Origin: Neoconidiobolus thromboides FSU 785
Lineage: Eukaryota > Entomophthoromycota > Entomophthoromycetes > Entomophthorales > Neoconidiobolaceae
Assembly (NCBI GenBank): GCA_025603075.1
Contig: MU626286.1
Location: 1-64,000 of the forward strand
Direction of reading: 5' to 3'
DNA length: 64,000 nt
Part shown: positions 1 to 11,827 of the stretch, piece after piece
Layout of the letters: each line of letters opens with the position of its first letter
Position numbering within the stretch: the first letter of the stretch is position 1
Notes under the pieces: generated by a model
Database searches by the model: none
The model's input: only the letters and a program-made list of their open reading frames with translations
Told to the model about the DNA's origin: nothing
Program-made: the position numbers and the translations under genes

Positions 1-95
1 TGCATGGTTTTTTAAAGCTACAAATTAAACTATGGACATGCGGCGTATTTAAAATTCTTAAACAAGTTTAATTAAGTTAAAGAATACAATTTAAA
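1..95. repeat. 95-bp direct repeat, left copy
   Basis: This segment is identical, base for base, to 4525-4619 and then diverges gradually. A diverged relative begins near 18837. In the other two places it lies at the distal end of the 5' flank of a secreted-protein gene, so its presence at the window edge implies that another unit of the same array lies just to the left. Confidence 0.9.
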
Positions 96-1025
96 GGCAC
101 TATGCTGTATACTCAGAAAGGAATATAGACCTAAGTGAGATATTTTTCTAAACTTTGAGTCTTTTATAAATAAAACTATAAATAAGCATGATATATGACA
201 TAAATAGAGCAGCTTGCTTTTAGATGATTGACCCCTTCTTTTAGTTCGATAACCTTACAATTAAATCCAATTTAAAATTTTGAAGTTTAAAATTCAATCT
301 ATAAAAATAAGATTTCTACTAAAAGTATAAATATGGTGGAGTTTTAATTCTTTCAACTTGAGATTTTCATTAGATAGTTTAAGATGGCAAATCGAGAAGT
401 CACATTATCAATCAGCCAAAATGAGATCCTGCAGTATCCGGATTTTCAAATATTTCAATTAAATCTTACTTTAATATATTAAATTATATAAATATTACAT
501 TTTGACATATCATTGGTTTATAATTAATGAAAACTATTATAATATGACATAATAAACTTACTACTAATAGTTATTCTATTTTTGAAGCTCATTATAGTAA
601 ACTGTAAACAATAATTAAAACTTTAGTTAAAATTTGCATTGTGATTATAACGACAGTATATTTATGAAATTGTAGCTTAGCTTAATAAAACTTTTCACTC
701 CTTTTTAGATTTTTCAATCTTTTATTAACTTTACCGATTATAATTTGCTTACATGTGTCATTATAGTTTAATTTCTTTCCTTTAAAAAACACCTTCAACT
801 TATATTTCTTTCTTTCCACAAATACTTTTTCCCCTTTAAAGTGGTAGTAATATCTTTGGATTCATACTTCTAATTTAATTAGCAGCTTGCTTTCTCATTC
901 TCTCCTATCAAAGGCTTTATTATATAGATTTTAATTTGAAAAATGCTTAGATATTTTAGTACCTTTGATAGTTAAAAAATCTTAATATAATAAACATAAT
1001 AAATATTACATAGTAAAATAAAAGA

Positions 1026-1129
1026 TATGGGGATATATTTTGTGTTTGAGAAATTTACTAACAATTTTTCCGCTTAAATAGTGCTTAAAAAATGGAAGAA
1101 ATAATGAAGTCAAAAAAAACACTCCCATA
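1026..1129 (+). mobile_element. MITE-like element, copy 1
   Basis: Starts TATGGGGATAT and ends ACTCCCATA, with the family core of CTTAAATAGTGCTTAAAAAATGG type in the middle. The flanking TA on both sides fits a TA target duplication. It has no coding capacity. Confidence 0.75.
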
Positions 1130-2104
1130 TATAAGGTCTGAAAGATTTAAAATTTTAAATGAAAGAGGATCTCACTTTAAATGATTTAAATGGATTACCA
1201 AAAAAGTAAACGTCAATTTAAATGCATTTTGTTTCAATTTGACTGATAGATGACAATTTAATGACATTTTTAATGAAAATCGCATTTTGTAGTTTGGTTT
1301 TTAACTTTCTTATTTGAATTCTCAGATTAATTGCAAGGTTATCAAATTAAAGAAAGGACTTATCATCTAAAAACAAGCTTTTATACTAAGAACATTGAAT
1401 CAATAGTAAAGGAACACGTAGTTTGTTTATACTATTAGGTTCTTATTAAAAAAATGGAAATTTTAATTCATGAATTTATAGCTTAATCAAATAATTTTTT
1501 TGCTATTTTGGTAAGATTTCATATAGTTATCTTAAATTTGTTTATACAATCTGATCTGGTAGTGTCCGAGAGCAATTAAAGATCGCTGAAGGGGTTATGT
1601 GCTATTTAATTTAGGATAAAGTTAACGATTTTTCAAGAAAATGTTAAATTTCATCAAAAATTCTAGCCAAAGCTATTCTTTAGAACTATTTGCTCAGTTT
1701 AATCTGTTACATCAAAATACTTATAAACCGCTATGAAAAAAAACCTTATATTAAATTACAGTTTAGGTAAAATTTATTAATAGTATTATAAAAATAAGTA
1801 GCTTTGTAATATAAAAGGAATCAATATCAGATACATGGACTCAGTTTTATAATAACAAGATTATTTATGGGTTTTGTTGTTTAGTGCCATTGATTTATAT
1901 TCTAGTAGGAATTGCTACTTATTTCAAAAGCAGTTCATATAATATCTTATGCAATAAGGTATATAAGTTTTATAATGACTTTTAATGCTAATTAAACATA
2001 CATCAAAATAAACTAATAATTGATAAAAAAATTTAGATATGTTAAATAGTGTAAATTAATTGGTAATTTTATCTAAAAAAATTCACGAAAAATGAGATCA
2101 TTAG

Positions 2105-2249
2105 ACTAGGTGATGAGCCTAGTGGAGTCGAGATGTATTTAGAGTTATATGTTTTTCTATTTAGATAGTTGAGCATAAACACGTCGAAAGTCCTGGATCA
2201 TGAAAAATATCCATTCAGCCGCTGAACATAGATAAGAGAGATTTTATCT
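2105..2249. other. Run of four adjacent short hairpins
   Basis: Perfect small stems follow each other: ACTAGG/CCTAGT with a 7-nt loop (2105-2123), TGGAT/ATCCA (2194-2213), TTCAG/CTGAA with a 3-nt loop (2214-2226) and AGATAA/TTATCT (2230-2249). The first loop contains GTGATGAG, which resembles a snoRNA C box, and a CTGA follows at 2222. This may be a structured RNA or chance; no known RNA family was recognised. Confidence 0.25.
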
Positions 2250-2774
2250 ATAGAATCGAGGTTGGTTATGATAAGTTTCATAGAGGATCTATGCTACCAA
2301 AGTAATAGTTAACATTTTGATGTTCAGGTTTATACTAACTATATCCTTTATTGACTTTAGAGACAATCTCTATGTCTATTGTGCTATTGAAACTTCATTG
2401 TATTAAGCCACAGTTATTTTGACTAATTTGTATTCTTTTTCTTTCACTATAGTTGTAACTGACTAATAAATTTTAAAAAAGCAACTTTGTATACTAGCTT
2501 TAATATCAATATTTTGGTTAGTTTTTAAGTAAATTTAAATACAGTTTATTAAATGGCATAAAATTTAAAAATTGCAATATCATATAAATTAATTTTCATT
2601 TAGCACTAATCAAATATAAAAGAATATAGCAGTAAACCTTTTAATTTTCGGTTTGTATTAATATATTTATTTGCAACTCGATTGAGGCTATAAAGTTTAA
2701 TGTTTGGCTAATAAAAATAAAATTTGTATTAACAAGTATAAATTTATATTTTGTGTTTATTTAAGAATATAAAG

Positions 2775-3899
2775 CTACAGTATCTTTTTAATGGATTTAA
2801 GAATATCATCCCAATTGTCTTTAACATAGCCTTTTGCAAGTTCACTACTTTCTTTTAAGACTTGTTGACGAACCCCTCTAAGGATAACTGCCTTTTCATC
2901 ATATTGGGCTCCTTTATATTCATTTAAGATCATTTCATCTGCAGTAGGACCTAAAATAGCATTAGTAGTAGCAGCCAAAACTAAACCTGCATATGGAATA
3001 GCTGAAATTCCAGAAACCACGGCAGTTCTCATAATATCTAAAGCCTTGTTATTATAAGCCATTTTTGAAGCATTGATTAAAGGCAAATTTTGAAGACATG
3101 AACCTAAATCAGCTCCAGTATGCTTTTCGCCAGTGTTAGTACAGTGTTTTCCATAAACATTATTAAATGCGTCACCCCCAGCTGCACACTTTGTATGGAC
3201 AGAGGCCATATGTGCCAATCTAAAACAATTATTAAAATCATATTTCATAGCAGCAGTTCGTAGCACATCATTAGCTAAGAGACATATTTTATCGATACTT
3301 AACACGTTGAGGTTATCTTGAATTGTTTGAGTATTTTTCTTATATATGCTAGTGTTATTTAAAATATGAGCAACCACATTTTCAGTCATTTGTATTCGAA
3401 AGACCTGACGGAAGTTTTGATCATCTGGATGCAAATTATTCAGAGGAATAATAATTGACCTTATACCATTCCTTAAATCCGCATAAATATAGTTTCCAGT
3501 TCCAACCGGGGGATTGAAAAATAGATAATCTTTTTCTTTACTTGTAGTTGTAATTCTATGCTCAATAAAAGTCGGTAAAGATTTGGATGAATCTGCTGTA
3601 ACTGCTAAAAAATTATCCGTGCAATATTGACGACTGAAGGTGGTACATTCACTCGAAGTACGAAGACAACTTTTTCCTCTGTGCCAATCAATTAGCTGCT
3701 TCCTTGTATGAGCATTGGAAGGTGCAGTAAACCCATATAATGGTATACAATTACGCTGGTACTTTGGTGATATGTCGATTTCAAACCATGCAGTGTCAGA
3801 CTTAAGATTGTGACAGTTCGCATCCAAGTAAGTTAACCCAAGAGGATTTTGACTTAACGTAGTAGTGATAAAAATGAATATTGATAAAATCAGAAACAT
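2775..3899 (-). CDS. Secreted ten-cysteine protein, array copy A
   Basis: Single-exon gene of 374 residues. It begins with a hydrophobic signal peptide (residues 1-16) and is therefore expected to be secreted or to enter the ER. Ten cysteines (29, 51, 78, 85, 93, 206, 225, 238, 253, 268) are all conserved in the paralogue at 17135-18253, as are two N-glycosylation sites (NNTS near 181, NAS near 276). Residues 292-318 form a conserved hydrophobic stretch (SGISAIPYAGLVLAATT), followed by a charged amphipathic tail. The C-terminal 90 residues differ at only about a dozen positions from copy B, while residues 226-280 are much more variable apart from their cysteines. The family is not recognised and no function is assigned. 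Its repeated, duplicated setting resembles secreted effector or surface-protein families, but that is only inference. Confidence 0.85.
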   Translation of the reverse strand: MFLILSIFIFITTTLSQNPLGLTYLDANCHNLKSDTAWFEIDISPKYQRNCIPLYGFTAPSNAHTRKQLIDWHRGKSCLRTSSECTTFSRQYCTDNFLAVTADSSKSLPTFIEHRITTTSKEKDYLFFNPPVGTGNYIYADLRNGIRSIIIPLNNLHPDDQNFRQVFRIQMTENVVAHILNNTSIYKKNTQTIQDNLNVLSIDKICLLANDVLRTAAMKYDFNNCFRLAHMASVHTKCAAGGDAFNNVYGKHCTNTGEKHTGADLGSCLQNLPLINASKMAYNNKALDIMRTAVVSGISAIPYAGLVLAATTNAILGPTADEMILNEYKGAQYDEKAVILRGVRQQVLKESSELAKGYVKDNWDDILKSIKKIL

Positions 3900-4640
3900 T
3901 TTTTTTGTATTTTATCGGTATATTTTGTTTCTATTTATATACTTTTTTTTAGCACTGTAGACGCTTAATACAAAATAAGTATTAACTATAGATTATAGCT
4001 ATATGTTTATTATTTAATCTATTAATGAATATAATTTAATAAACAATAAATAATAAATAATTAGGGAAATTATTTTTAATAACTAAATTTGTAACATATA
4101 TATAAATATTAAAGTGGTACAGGTAATCGTATTCGTTGAACATTTGTATATGCAATCTTATAGGGCTCTCATTTTCATAATATAATTTCTTACCCTGCTA
4201 AAATTAATTGTTCTATTCATTAGTTGAATTCAATATTTTTTTATGACTGCAAAATTATTCACAGTAATTCAATCATTCACAGTTATTAAATTCTTTAATA
4301 CTTTCAACGATTCAAGTATCCTATTTATTATATTGAATCATATTAATAGTCAAATTGCTGCCAGATCTTTATTATTGAATTAGGTAATCTTACTAATCAT
4401 ACCGATTGAATATCAACTAACTAGCATTTACACTATATTAAATTATATAGTAAAAGTTAAATTTATAGTATAAAGATATACTATAACTCAAAAATACTAT
4501 TTATCAAAATTTACAAAGCTTGTGTGCATGGTTTTTTAAAGCTACAAATTAAACTATGGACATGCGGCGTATTTAAAATTCTTAAACAAGTTTAATTAAG
4601 TTAAAGAATACAATTTAAAAGCATAATGTTATATACTCAA
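3900..4640 (-). promoter_or_regulatory. Duplicated 5' flank of secreted-protein copy A
   Basis: This non-coding segment upstream of copy A resembles the 5' flanks of copy B (18254-18930) and of truncated copy C (20517-21000). Shared blocks include the TTTATATAC(A)TTTTTTT region just before the gene and, with copy C, the AAAATTA.TCACAGT...TCATTCACA block at 4248-4280. It ends with the 95-bp direct repeat. It probably carries the promoter, but no individual site can be assigned. Confidence 0.5.
4525..4619. repeat. 95-bp direct repeat, second copy
   Basis: Identical to 1-95 over its full length, giving a repeat period of 4,524 bp. The neighbouring sequence is clearly related but much more diverged, so this block was copied recently, was homogenised, or is under constraint. 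Confidence 0.9.
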
Positions 4641-6043
4641 GAAGGACTTTGTTTAAAGAATATTAATTTTTATTGTCTTAGAGTTAATTTATAAAAGATA
4701 ATTAATTTGAATAGAGATGTATTAAAATAGAAAGAAAGTAAACTTTTGAACTAAGAGCATTGGATTAGTGGTAAAAAAGGACACAATGAAATAGTTTATG
4801 TTATTGGAGTCTCTTAATTAGAAAACAAGTGTGAGTTCTAATTTAAGTAGCTATAGCCTAATTGAACTAATAGTTTTCTAATATTTAGCCAAACTTATAT
4901 AATTTGATCGCGTAGCATTTAAGAGTGTTTATCAACAATTGTGAAGAAATTGTGTGCTAGCTGCGTTGAGATAAATTTGTTAGCAATATAATAACATAAT
5001 AAAGATACGAGGTTCTGACTATAAAAAGAAGTTATAATGAACACTTTATATTCAATTCAATAAACGCAGCTCTATTTGTTAAATTTGGTATTTTTGTTAA
5101 CGCTTTAACTTGCAGAAATTAATGCTTATTTTAAATTAATTATATAGCATTTTGTTAACAATGAGTTGAATCTAGTCTAATTGTAAAATACAATATCAGC
5201 TGACTATACATTCGAAAATAATGATTAATAGCAAATATCTGTAATGTTTAGCTTTGTTACAGTAATATTTTATTGATCTAAAGCTATTAATTAGTATATT
5301 GTAACTTTTGTAGAAAGAATTAATGCTAAGCTTATAACTACAATAAATCATTTTAAATAAACTATAATTTGATAGACAGTAATAAATAGTTTTGTTTTTT
5401 AAAAATAGACCAAGGATGAACATTTAAGTACCGGTGTTATCTTGCTTTGTATCTCAGGGGTGCTGTTCATGTCCTCTCCCAAACAAAACTTAGATGTAAA
5501 GTTAAGTTTTTTATTTCTCATTTCATCTTGCTTTCGTATTCTATAGTCGTCTTAGCATTCTAGTTTTGATATAAGCTATAGCTGTTCCAACTTTTTTATG
5601 CCTTATTTAATAGTAATTCTTATAATCAACTTATTTGAATAGCCGATTTTTTTAAAGCTTGATCCTTAGATTTTACCCGAATTTCAACATAACTTTTTTC
5701 TTAAATGAGTTGTTAATTAGATCACAAAAGAACAGCAATAGAGCTTATTTTAGAAATATTTATCAACATTTGAACAATATGATTGTGAATGCTTTTATTT
5801 ATTCATTAAAAAGTGGAATGGGAAGAAAATAAAAAATTAGAGCGTTGTTTTAAATTATGCATTACAAAAAAAAGTATCTAAAATAATAATAAAATTCAAG
5901 TTATATAACTATAACTTAATAAGAGCTTAATTTTAACATTAACAGTACATGGGGAATAGATCAACATATTAATTAAGATAGAAAACATATTTATCCGATA
6001 TACATTCTTTTATCTTAAACTAGCAGTAAAATAATACCTTTTA
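4641..6043. other. Intergenic region
   Basis: The first 350 bases resemble 1380-1640 and 19139-19370 and belong to the duplicated flank. The rest (about 5000-6043) is AT-rich with no supported gene, RNA or repeat. Confidence 0.5.
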
Positions 6044-7127
6044 TCAATTATCTAAACGTGAATAACCGTCTCTATTATTGTTAATTCCTGACATTAAAGA
6101 ATCCAATTTATCATACAAAGAAACTTTGATGTGAAGATCATTTTCTAAAGATGAGTTGCTCTTTTCTTTATCTTTTAATAGATATGGGACAGGTGACGTA
6201 GCTCTAGACAACGACCTTTTCCTTTCCTTTTGTACTTTTGGTGGCTTGAAGTTAATACTTGGTTGTACCATCAATACATTCTTACGAAATTGATATAGCA
6301 AATCTACATTAGGTAACTCTTCGAAATTATGAGTAAAAATCCCCAATTCGGAATCTAATTGTCTTAAAGCTTTTAATTTTAAGTCCGCTAAATAACCGAA
6401 GTTACTTTCTATTCAATTTATTAGTATTTTGGAGGAGTTGTAATATAGCTTAAAAATTACCTAAATCATTAAACATTTCAAAATAGATACGATCTTTTTC
6501 AAATGATATATAAAAATCACTAAAGAAATCTGCTAAATGAAGCTTTAAATCATTTAAAAAGCCTCGAAACTCTCGACTTAATCTAGGTTTATCAGAATAC
6601 TTAATCAAAAATTCCTTGGGAAGTTTCAACCTATTAACCGGTGAGAAAAATCTTGAATGTAGCTTTTCCGATTGTGCTAAAAATTCAAGTTGATTATTAG
6701 TCGTTGTACTTAATACTCGATCTATTTCCAAATAGCACAACTAAAACTTTATTAGTTGAATGAATTAATATTTAATCAATAAGCTTACCAGGTTCTGAAG
6801 TAGATTTTTACTATAAGCAAATCGTATAAAATAACAGAGAGGGATCCAAGATTGAGTGATGGTACGGAATCCAGTAGTAGTGGTTTTTGAAGGTAAATTA
6901 TCGACGAGTACTCTATCACCAAAAAATTGTTCCAATTTCCTGGATCTAGCGTTTGGAGCTAACGGAGGTGATAAAAAAGGCTTTGGTACAGCTGTGCTGT
7001 TACAAGTATTAATATCTGTTAATGGAGCAGGCACTTTCATTTTTCTTCTTGTTATTATGCCTCGACTATTTAACCTTGTTGTTGACATGAAATTCGATTT
7101 TCCGTTAAGTGGGTAAGCGATGCTCAT
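6044..7127 (-). CDS. RGS-domain-like protein
   Basis: Three exons (about 7127-6789, 6742-6464 and 6412-6044) join in frame through GTAAGC...TTTTAG and GTAATT...GAATAG introns to about 327 residues. A basic N-terminus precedes RSRKLEQFFGDRV (about 61-73). Residues 95-205 read as a helical bundle resembling a regulator of G-protein signalling: an F-x-R-F-A-x-S-K-N-L-L-x-N-L segment, then L-x-Y-L-E-I, A-x-x-x-x-L-H-S-R-F-F-S-P and L-P-K-E-F, ending FEKDRIYFEMFND. RGS proteins speed GTP hydrolysis on G-alpha subunits. The C-terminal 120 residues are low-complexity and rich in Lys and Ser. The splice pattern is well supported. The RGS assignment rests on pattern reading and could be a more distant helical fold. 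Confidence 0.55.
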
Positions 7128-8581
7128 TTATTGACAAAATAGAAGTGAAAGTAAAGAACTATAATTTATTAAATAAATGAATAGAAAATTTTAAAATTGG
7201 GAATAGAAAAGTAAATTAAGGGTAATGGTAATAAATTGAATTTTTGGAACTTTTTATTTATTAAACTTTTCTTTTTAATTGTTCTCCTTCAACCCCAGGC
7301 TAGAGCCAATCATTGGACTGAAAGCCAGGGGGATTTCTTAATGCACTTGAAGTACTAAAACTTAATCAACTAATCAATTATGATGCTAAAAAATATAACG
7401 AGTTTGATTGAAGCTAATTTAATTGCTGATCAAATTTATATTTTATTATTCTTGTTTAATAAAAATTAAACAATCAAAAAATATATTACCACACAAAGAA
7501 TATTATCGGTTGCTTAGATAATAAATAAATTTGGTAAATTTAACATAAAATTAATAAGTGAAACCAAGTATTTTTTATCTTTTTATTCAGTCTAATAAAC
7601 ATTCTATAATATTAATAACTCACATTTACTATTTTAATTCAACCTATAGTTTAATTCTAGATTTTAATTATATCAATTTCAATTAAATCCTGTTGTCATT
7701 TTAAAGTGCTATTTATCGTTGAAATAGCATAAGGATAAAATTCCTACTGAATTAATAACAACTACAACGGATGTAGCTTATGATAAGTTATAAATGACAA
7801 AAGCTCCCTCAAAACATAATAAACTATAATGAATTATTTAAATTAAATTAGATCAACTTATTTAATCATGAAGTGTAGTAAACGATTAAATAATAAAAAT
7901 AAATACACCACCTATTTTAATTATCATTGATGAAAATTAAGGTTTCTGAATATAAGATTAACTCTAGATTTTGAGTTATAATCATTATTTAGAAGTTTAG
8001 AATCTAAATAGATGTATATTATTTTGGTATATAAATAGAGTATTGAACTCAAACTTTTATTTAGTTTGATTCAACTAACTATATCTTTTAAATTACTATA
8101 AATGAAGTATATTTTCCACCTTTTAAACACCCTTAAAAAGTGAAGAAAGTAAGTTTAAATTTTTTAAAAAGATTTTAAAAAGTGCCATTTTACAAAAAAT
8201 ACATTTCTAACTTAATATGTAAATAAGTATTTTAAGCTAATATTTATAGTAAAATAAAATTATGAATCTACTTATTTATCATTTGTAAGTACATTTTAGA
8301 ACGTTTTATTTATAATTAGCATCCTACACTAACCTTACTTCAGTTTTTGCATCTTTTGAGCAACATCCTGGAAATTTCCTTTCATTTTAACCAATAGTCT
8401 AGCCCTTCTTAAAAAACCGATTTTCAAAAACTAGGTCCATGTCATCATCATTCTAATTCTCTTAATAAATAAATCTTAAACCACAAAGTCGATGCTAATT
8501 GGCCACAGTATCACTAACTAAATATTTAAAATAAATTAGCATTTTTTATTTTTATTAACAAAACGTAACAACAAAAAAAAG
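7128..8581. other. Intergenic region
   Basis: About 1.45 kb of AT-rich sequence between the RGS-like gene and the FKBP gene. I see no gene, MITE or long repeat. It contains the promoters of both flanking genes, which diverge from here. Confidence 0.5.
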
Positions 8582-9657
8582 ATGAAATTTTTCACTGGAT
8601 TATTAGTCTTAGCGTCTACCTTATTGGTATCTGATACTTTAGGTTTAAAAAAAGCACCTGAAAAGTTGACTATTGGTAAGTTAGTTTATTAATCTATCTT
8701 ATGAATATTTATTTTGAATAACTTATTAGGTATTAAAAAACGCATTCCTGAAAGTGAATGTGAAAGAAAAGCTAAGAATGGGTAAGTTTTATTGTCCTTG
8801 AGTATTCTTAATGTTTATCTTTTATTTCCACAGGGACTTTGTCTCTGTTCATTACACTGGTACCTTATTTGAAGATGGTACTGAGTTTGATTCCAGCATT
8901 AAACGTGGACCATTTGAGTTTAAACTTGGTAGGAATTTATTAAACTTAGGACAATTTTATACTAAAATTTCATGTAATAGGTTCTGGTAATGTTATCAAA
9001 GGTAAATCAACATTATTTTATTTTATAATTAATTTAACCTCTATTTTTTTAGGCTGGGACCTTGGTTTACTTAAGTACTACTATTAGTAATTTCAAAACC
9101 TCCAACTTACTAACAACCTCTTAGCATGTGCATTGGTGAAAAACGTAAACTTGTAATACCTTATGACTTAGCTTATGGTGAAGCCGGTTCCCCACCAACT
9201 ATTCCAGGTAAATATAGTTGAATTAATAAGTATTTATTTAATCTGTTTTTTAATAGCTAAAGCCACCCTTGTTTTTGAAACTGAGTTGATTGGTATTCGT
9301 GGTTATGAGCCAAAAAAGAAGGCAGATGATGAGACTAAGGAAGAAGAGAAAGAAAAGGTAAAACAGGATGAGAAGGCTGATAAGGATTTAAAGGAAGACA
9401 AGAAGGTTGAAAAGAAGAGTGAAAAGAAGACCGAAAAGAAAGACAAGAAAGCTGATAAAAAAGAAGAAAAGAAAGACAAGAAAGCTGATAAAAAAGAAGA
9501 AAAGAAAGAAAAGAAAGAAAAGAAAGAAAAAAAGGGAGAAAAAGCTGATAAGAAAGAAAAGAAGAATAAAAAGGCAGCTAAAGAAGAAAAGAAGGGGAAG
9601 AAAGATAGCAAGAAAGGCAAAAAAGACAGTGATGAAGAGGATAAAGATGAACTTTAA
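8582..9657 (+). CDS. FKBP2: ER FKBP-type peptidyl-prolyl isomerase with KDEL tail
   Basis: Seven exons (8582-8675, 8730-8781, 8834-8928, 8981-9001, 9053-9074, 9125-9207, 9257-9657) join to 255 residues; two exons are only 21-22 nt long. An N-terminal signal peptide (about residues 1-20) precedes one FKBP domain of the secretory type: [22 protein letters not shown], then [10 protein letters not shown], then [15 protein letters not shown] and a final F-E-T-E-L-I-G-I. FKBPs catalyse proline cis-trans isomerisation and assist folding. The protein ends in KDEL, so it should be retained in the ER lumen. Unlike ordinary FKBP2 of roughly 140 residues, it carries a tail of about 115 residues made largely of Lys, Glu and Asp in short repeats before KDEL. 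The start is the only Met before the signal peptide. Confidence 0.93.
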
Positions 9658-10608
9658 GCTGTTTTAATAAACCTTTTACAAGCATTATTTCTATTCGTTT
9701 TAAATTAATTTTTAGCATTTAAAATTGTTATCAATATACAATGCATATGTTTTTTAATATTATAATATAAATTTACAGAAATAAGTCTAACTCTAATCAT
9801 TGTATTAGTATAATAATACTACACTTAACTGCATACTAATAGCTTGATAACTATCATTAGACGCCTCTATAAGTGTACTTCAGTTTTAGGCGAATCTAAA
9901 ATGGTGGAGACATATAAATGTAGCAATCAAAAATAATATTTATAAGCCAAAAAATTGACTTACAGTCAATAACTCCATAGTTTTTATTAAAAATAAAATT
10001 TGCTTATTTTTTACCACAGTAAAGAGATATCTTCTTTTTAAAAATTTACATATTGCTGCGTAAATATTAAGAACACATAAACTAAATTCTTGGCTATATA
10101 AATTAAATAATTAAAAAAGTGTTTTAATTTTATTTGACTTACATCAAGATGCCATTGAAACTTGAATAAATTATCTGATATTTTATTAGAAGGTATGGGG
10201 ATGTATTTTTTGTTTAAGGACTTTACTAACAATTTTTTACTCAAGTAGTGTTTAAAAATGGTAAAAGTGATAGTTAAAAAAACATCCGTATATTTTATTA
10301 AGGATTTTATGGAAAATTATACTCATCCAAAGTCCACTTAAACTTACATAAATAATTCATAAACTTAAGACTCAACATAAATCAATATAATAAATTTATC
10401 AGATAATAATAGTTTTATCAAAAGGAAGAAGTTATGTGTACAGTTGTTTAACATTAATCAAAAATTACTTTTAACTATTTTAATATTTATGTTTACCTTA
10501 CAAAAAATTCGAATTGGAAGCAAAACCTTGGATTAAAATTGATTCAAAACAACTGTTTTTAAATTCATATCATCCATCAAAAAATCCAATTTTTGCTTTT
10601 ATTAAAAA
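9658..10608. other. Intergenic region with one MITE
   Basis: Nothing gene-like is seen apart from the MITE at 10194-10291. The last few hundred bases upstream of TAD3 presumably hold its promoter. Confidence 0.5.
10194..10291 (+). mobile_element. MITE-like element, copy 2
   Basis: TATGGGGATGTATTTTTTG at the left and ACATCCGTATA at the right, with the family's central CTCAAGTAGTGTTTAAAAATGG. It is slightly degraded at the right end. Confidence 0.7.
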
Positions 10609-11827
10609 ATGACCATTTATTTAAAAGAAGAAGAATTACCATTTAAAGAGATCGTAACCGATGAAGAAGAAAGAGGATTAGAGTTAAGTAAGTAACTTCA
10701 AAATAATAGTTTACTTTTTAATTAAAACTGTAAGCTAGTGGAAGTCGTTGTAGCTGATATTGAAGCTAAAAACTCGTCTCAATTTTTAAAGTAATTTGTA
10801 TCATCTACTATATGTATTTCATAAATAATCTCAATAAACAAAATAAGGTTTCAAAAATTACATTTAAAATCTCAACAAAGTATTGAGCACTTAAAAAGGT
10901 TTCGAAAAAAGGAAGAGTCTAATGAGAATGTTAATAACAGTAACCCTTCTCATCTTATTTTAAATCTAACCTAACCCCATCTAGCTAGCCTCAAAATATT
11001 AACTGGAATCTTATGTAGTTTGGAAGACTACAGTTTAGAATTTATAAGTCAAAAAATAGAAGAAGAAAAGACGGATTTTACAAATATATATTTGATAAAA
11101 GTGCCAAAGTATGCACCTTTGAATCGAAAACAGTTTGATGAGAGTAGAGTTGTTTGGCCTATAAATTACCACGAGAATCCAACTAGGTAAATTGATAGTT
11201 ACAAAAAGAGACTAAGTCTAAGTTGACCTTTTAGGACAATTAAATTTACTCAACAACAAGTGGATTTTATCTGTAAAATAATGAAAAAAGTCATGGATAA
11301 CGGACCACATACTATCTCGAATAAAGTAAGTTCATTTCATCTTTTTAGAAAAATATTAGATCAATAATTCAAGTGTTGTCAAAGAGCAATTATAGTTGAC
11401 CCAAAACTGGATAAAGTTCTTACAGATAATATAGACACCACTCGATACTTTGGTCACCCTTTAAAGCATAGTATTATGAATGCAATCGATTCTATATCTC
11501 AACAAGAGCAATCGCGTAGAAAAGAAAATAACAAAAGGAAAGGAATAGACTCAGAAATTGAAATCAATTATCTCTGTCAAAATTTGGACTTTTATTTAAT
11601 CTCAGAACCTTGTGTTATGTAAGAGAATAATTATTGTTTTCTTCGTTGTTTAGTAATTTGTTTTTAGGTGTTCTATGGCCTTAACGCATTCTAGAGTAAG
11701 ATATGTGTTTTTCAAATATAGAAATGAAACCATAGGTGCTTTAGGTTCCAAAGTAAAAATTCATAATTTCAAAGGATTAAATCATCATTACAGAGTGTTT
11801 GTTGGAAATTTTGAATTGAACAAATAG
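10609..11827 (+). CDS. TAD3: tRNA adenosine deaminase subunit 3 (TAD3/ADAT3)
   Basis: Seven exons (10609-10687, 10739-10790, 10848-10939, 10985-11186, 11235-11325, 11374-11618, 11668-11827) give 306 residues. The protein is the non-catalytic partner of TAD2 that converts adenosine 34 of tRNA anticodons to inosine. The C-terminal deaminase fold is clear: EPCVMCSMALTHSRVRYV supplies the zinc-binding P-C-x-x-C, and GALGSK...GLNHHYRVF is the ADAT3 signature. The usual H-A-E of catalytic deaminases is replaced by HPL in RYFGHPLKH, as expected for this inactive subunit, which lacks the proton-shuttling Glu. The 45-nt intron at 10940-10984 is needed to avoid an in-frame stop, and its equivalent is visible in the pseudogene at 24228-25646. 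Confidence 0.92.

Larger units (their letters stand above)
96..2774. other. Intergenic stretch of the duplicated unit
   Basis: No convincing gene is seen. The stretch holds one MITE-like element (1026-1129) and a block near 1380-1640 that is recognisably similar to 4750-4960 and 19139-19370, so it is duplicated flank of the secreted-protein array. A small region with consecutive hairpins (2105-2249) stands out as less AT-rich than its surroundings. Confidence 0.6.

Noticed and set aside
6856-7116. Plus-strand frame overlapping the first RGS-like exon
   Set aside because: Antisense of a spliced gene with consistent exon borders; the plus-strand translation shows no motif.
9303-9667. Reading frames on both strands opposite or offset to the Lys-rich FKBP tail
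   Set aside because: They are shadows of the repetitive AAG/GAA codons; the FKBP frame alone has domain homology and ends in KDEL.
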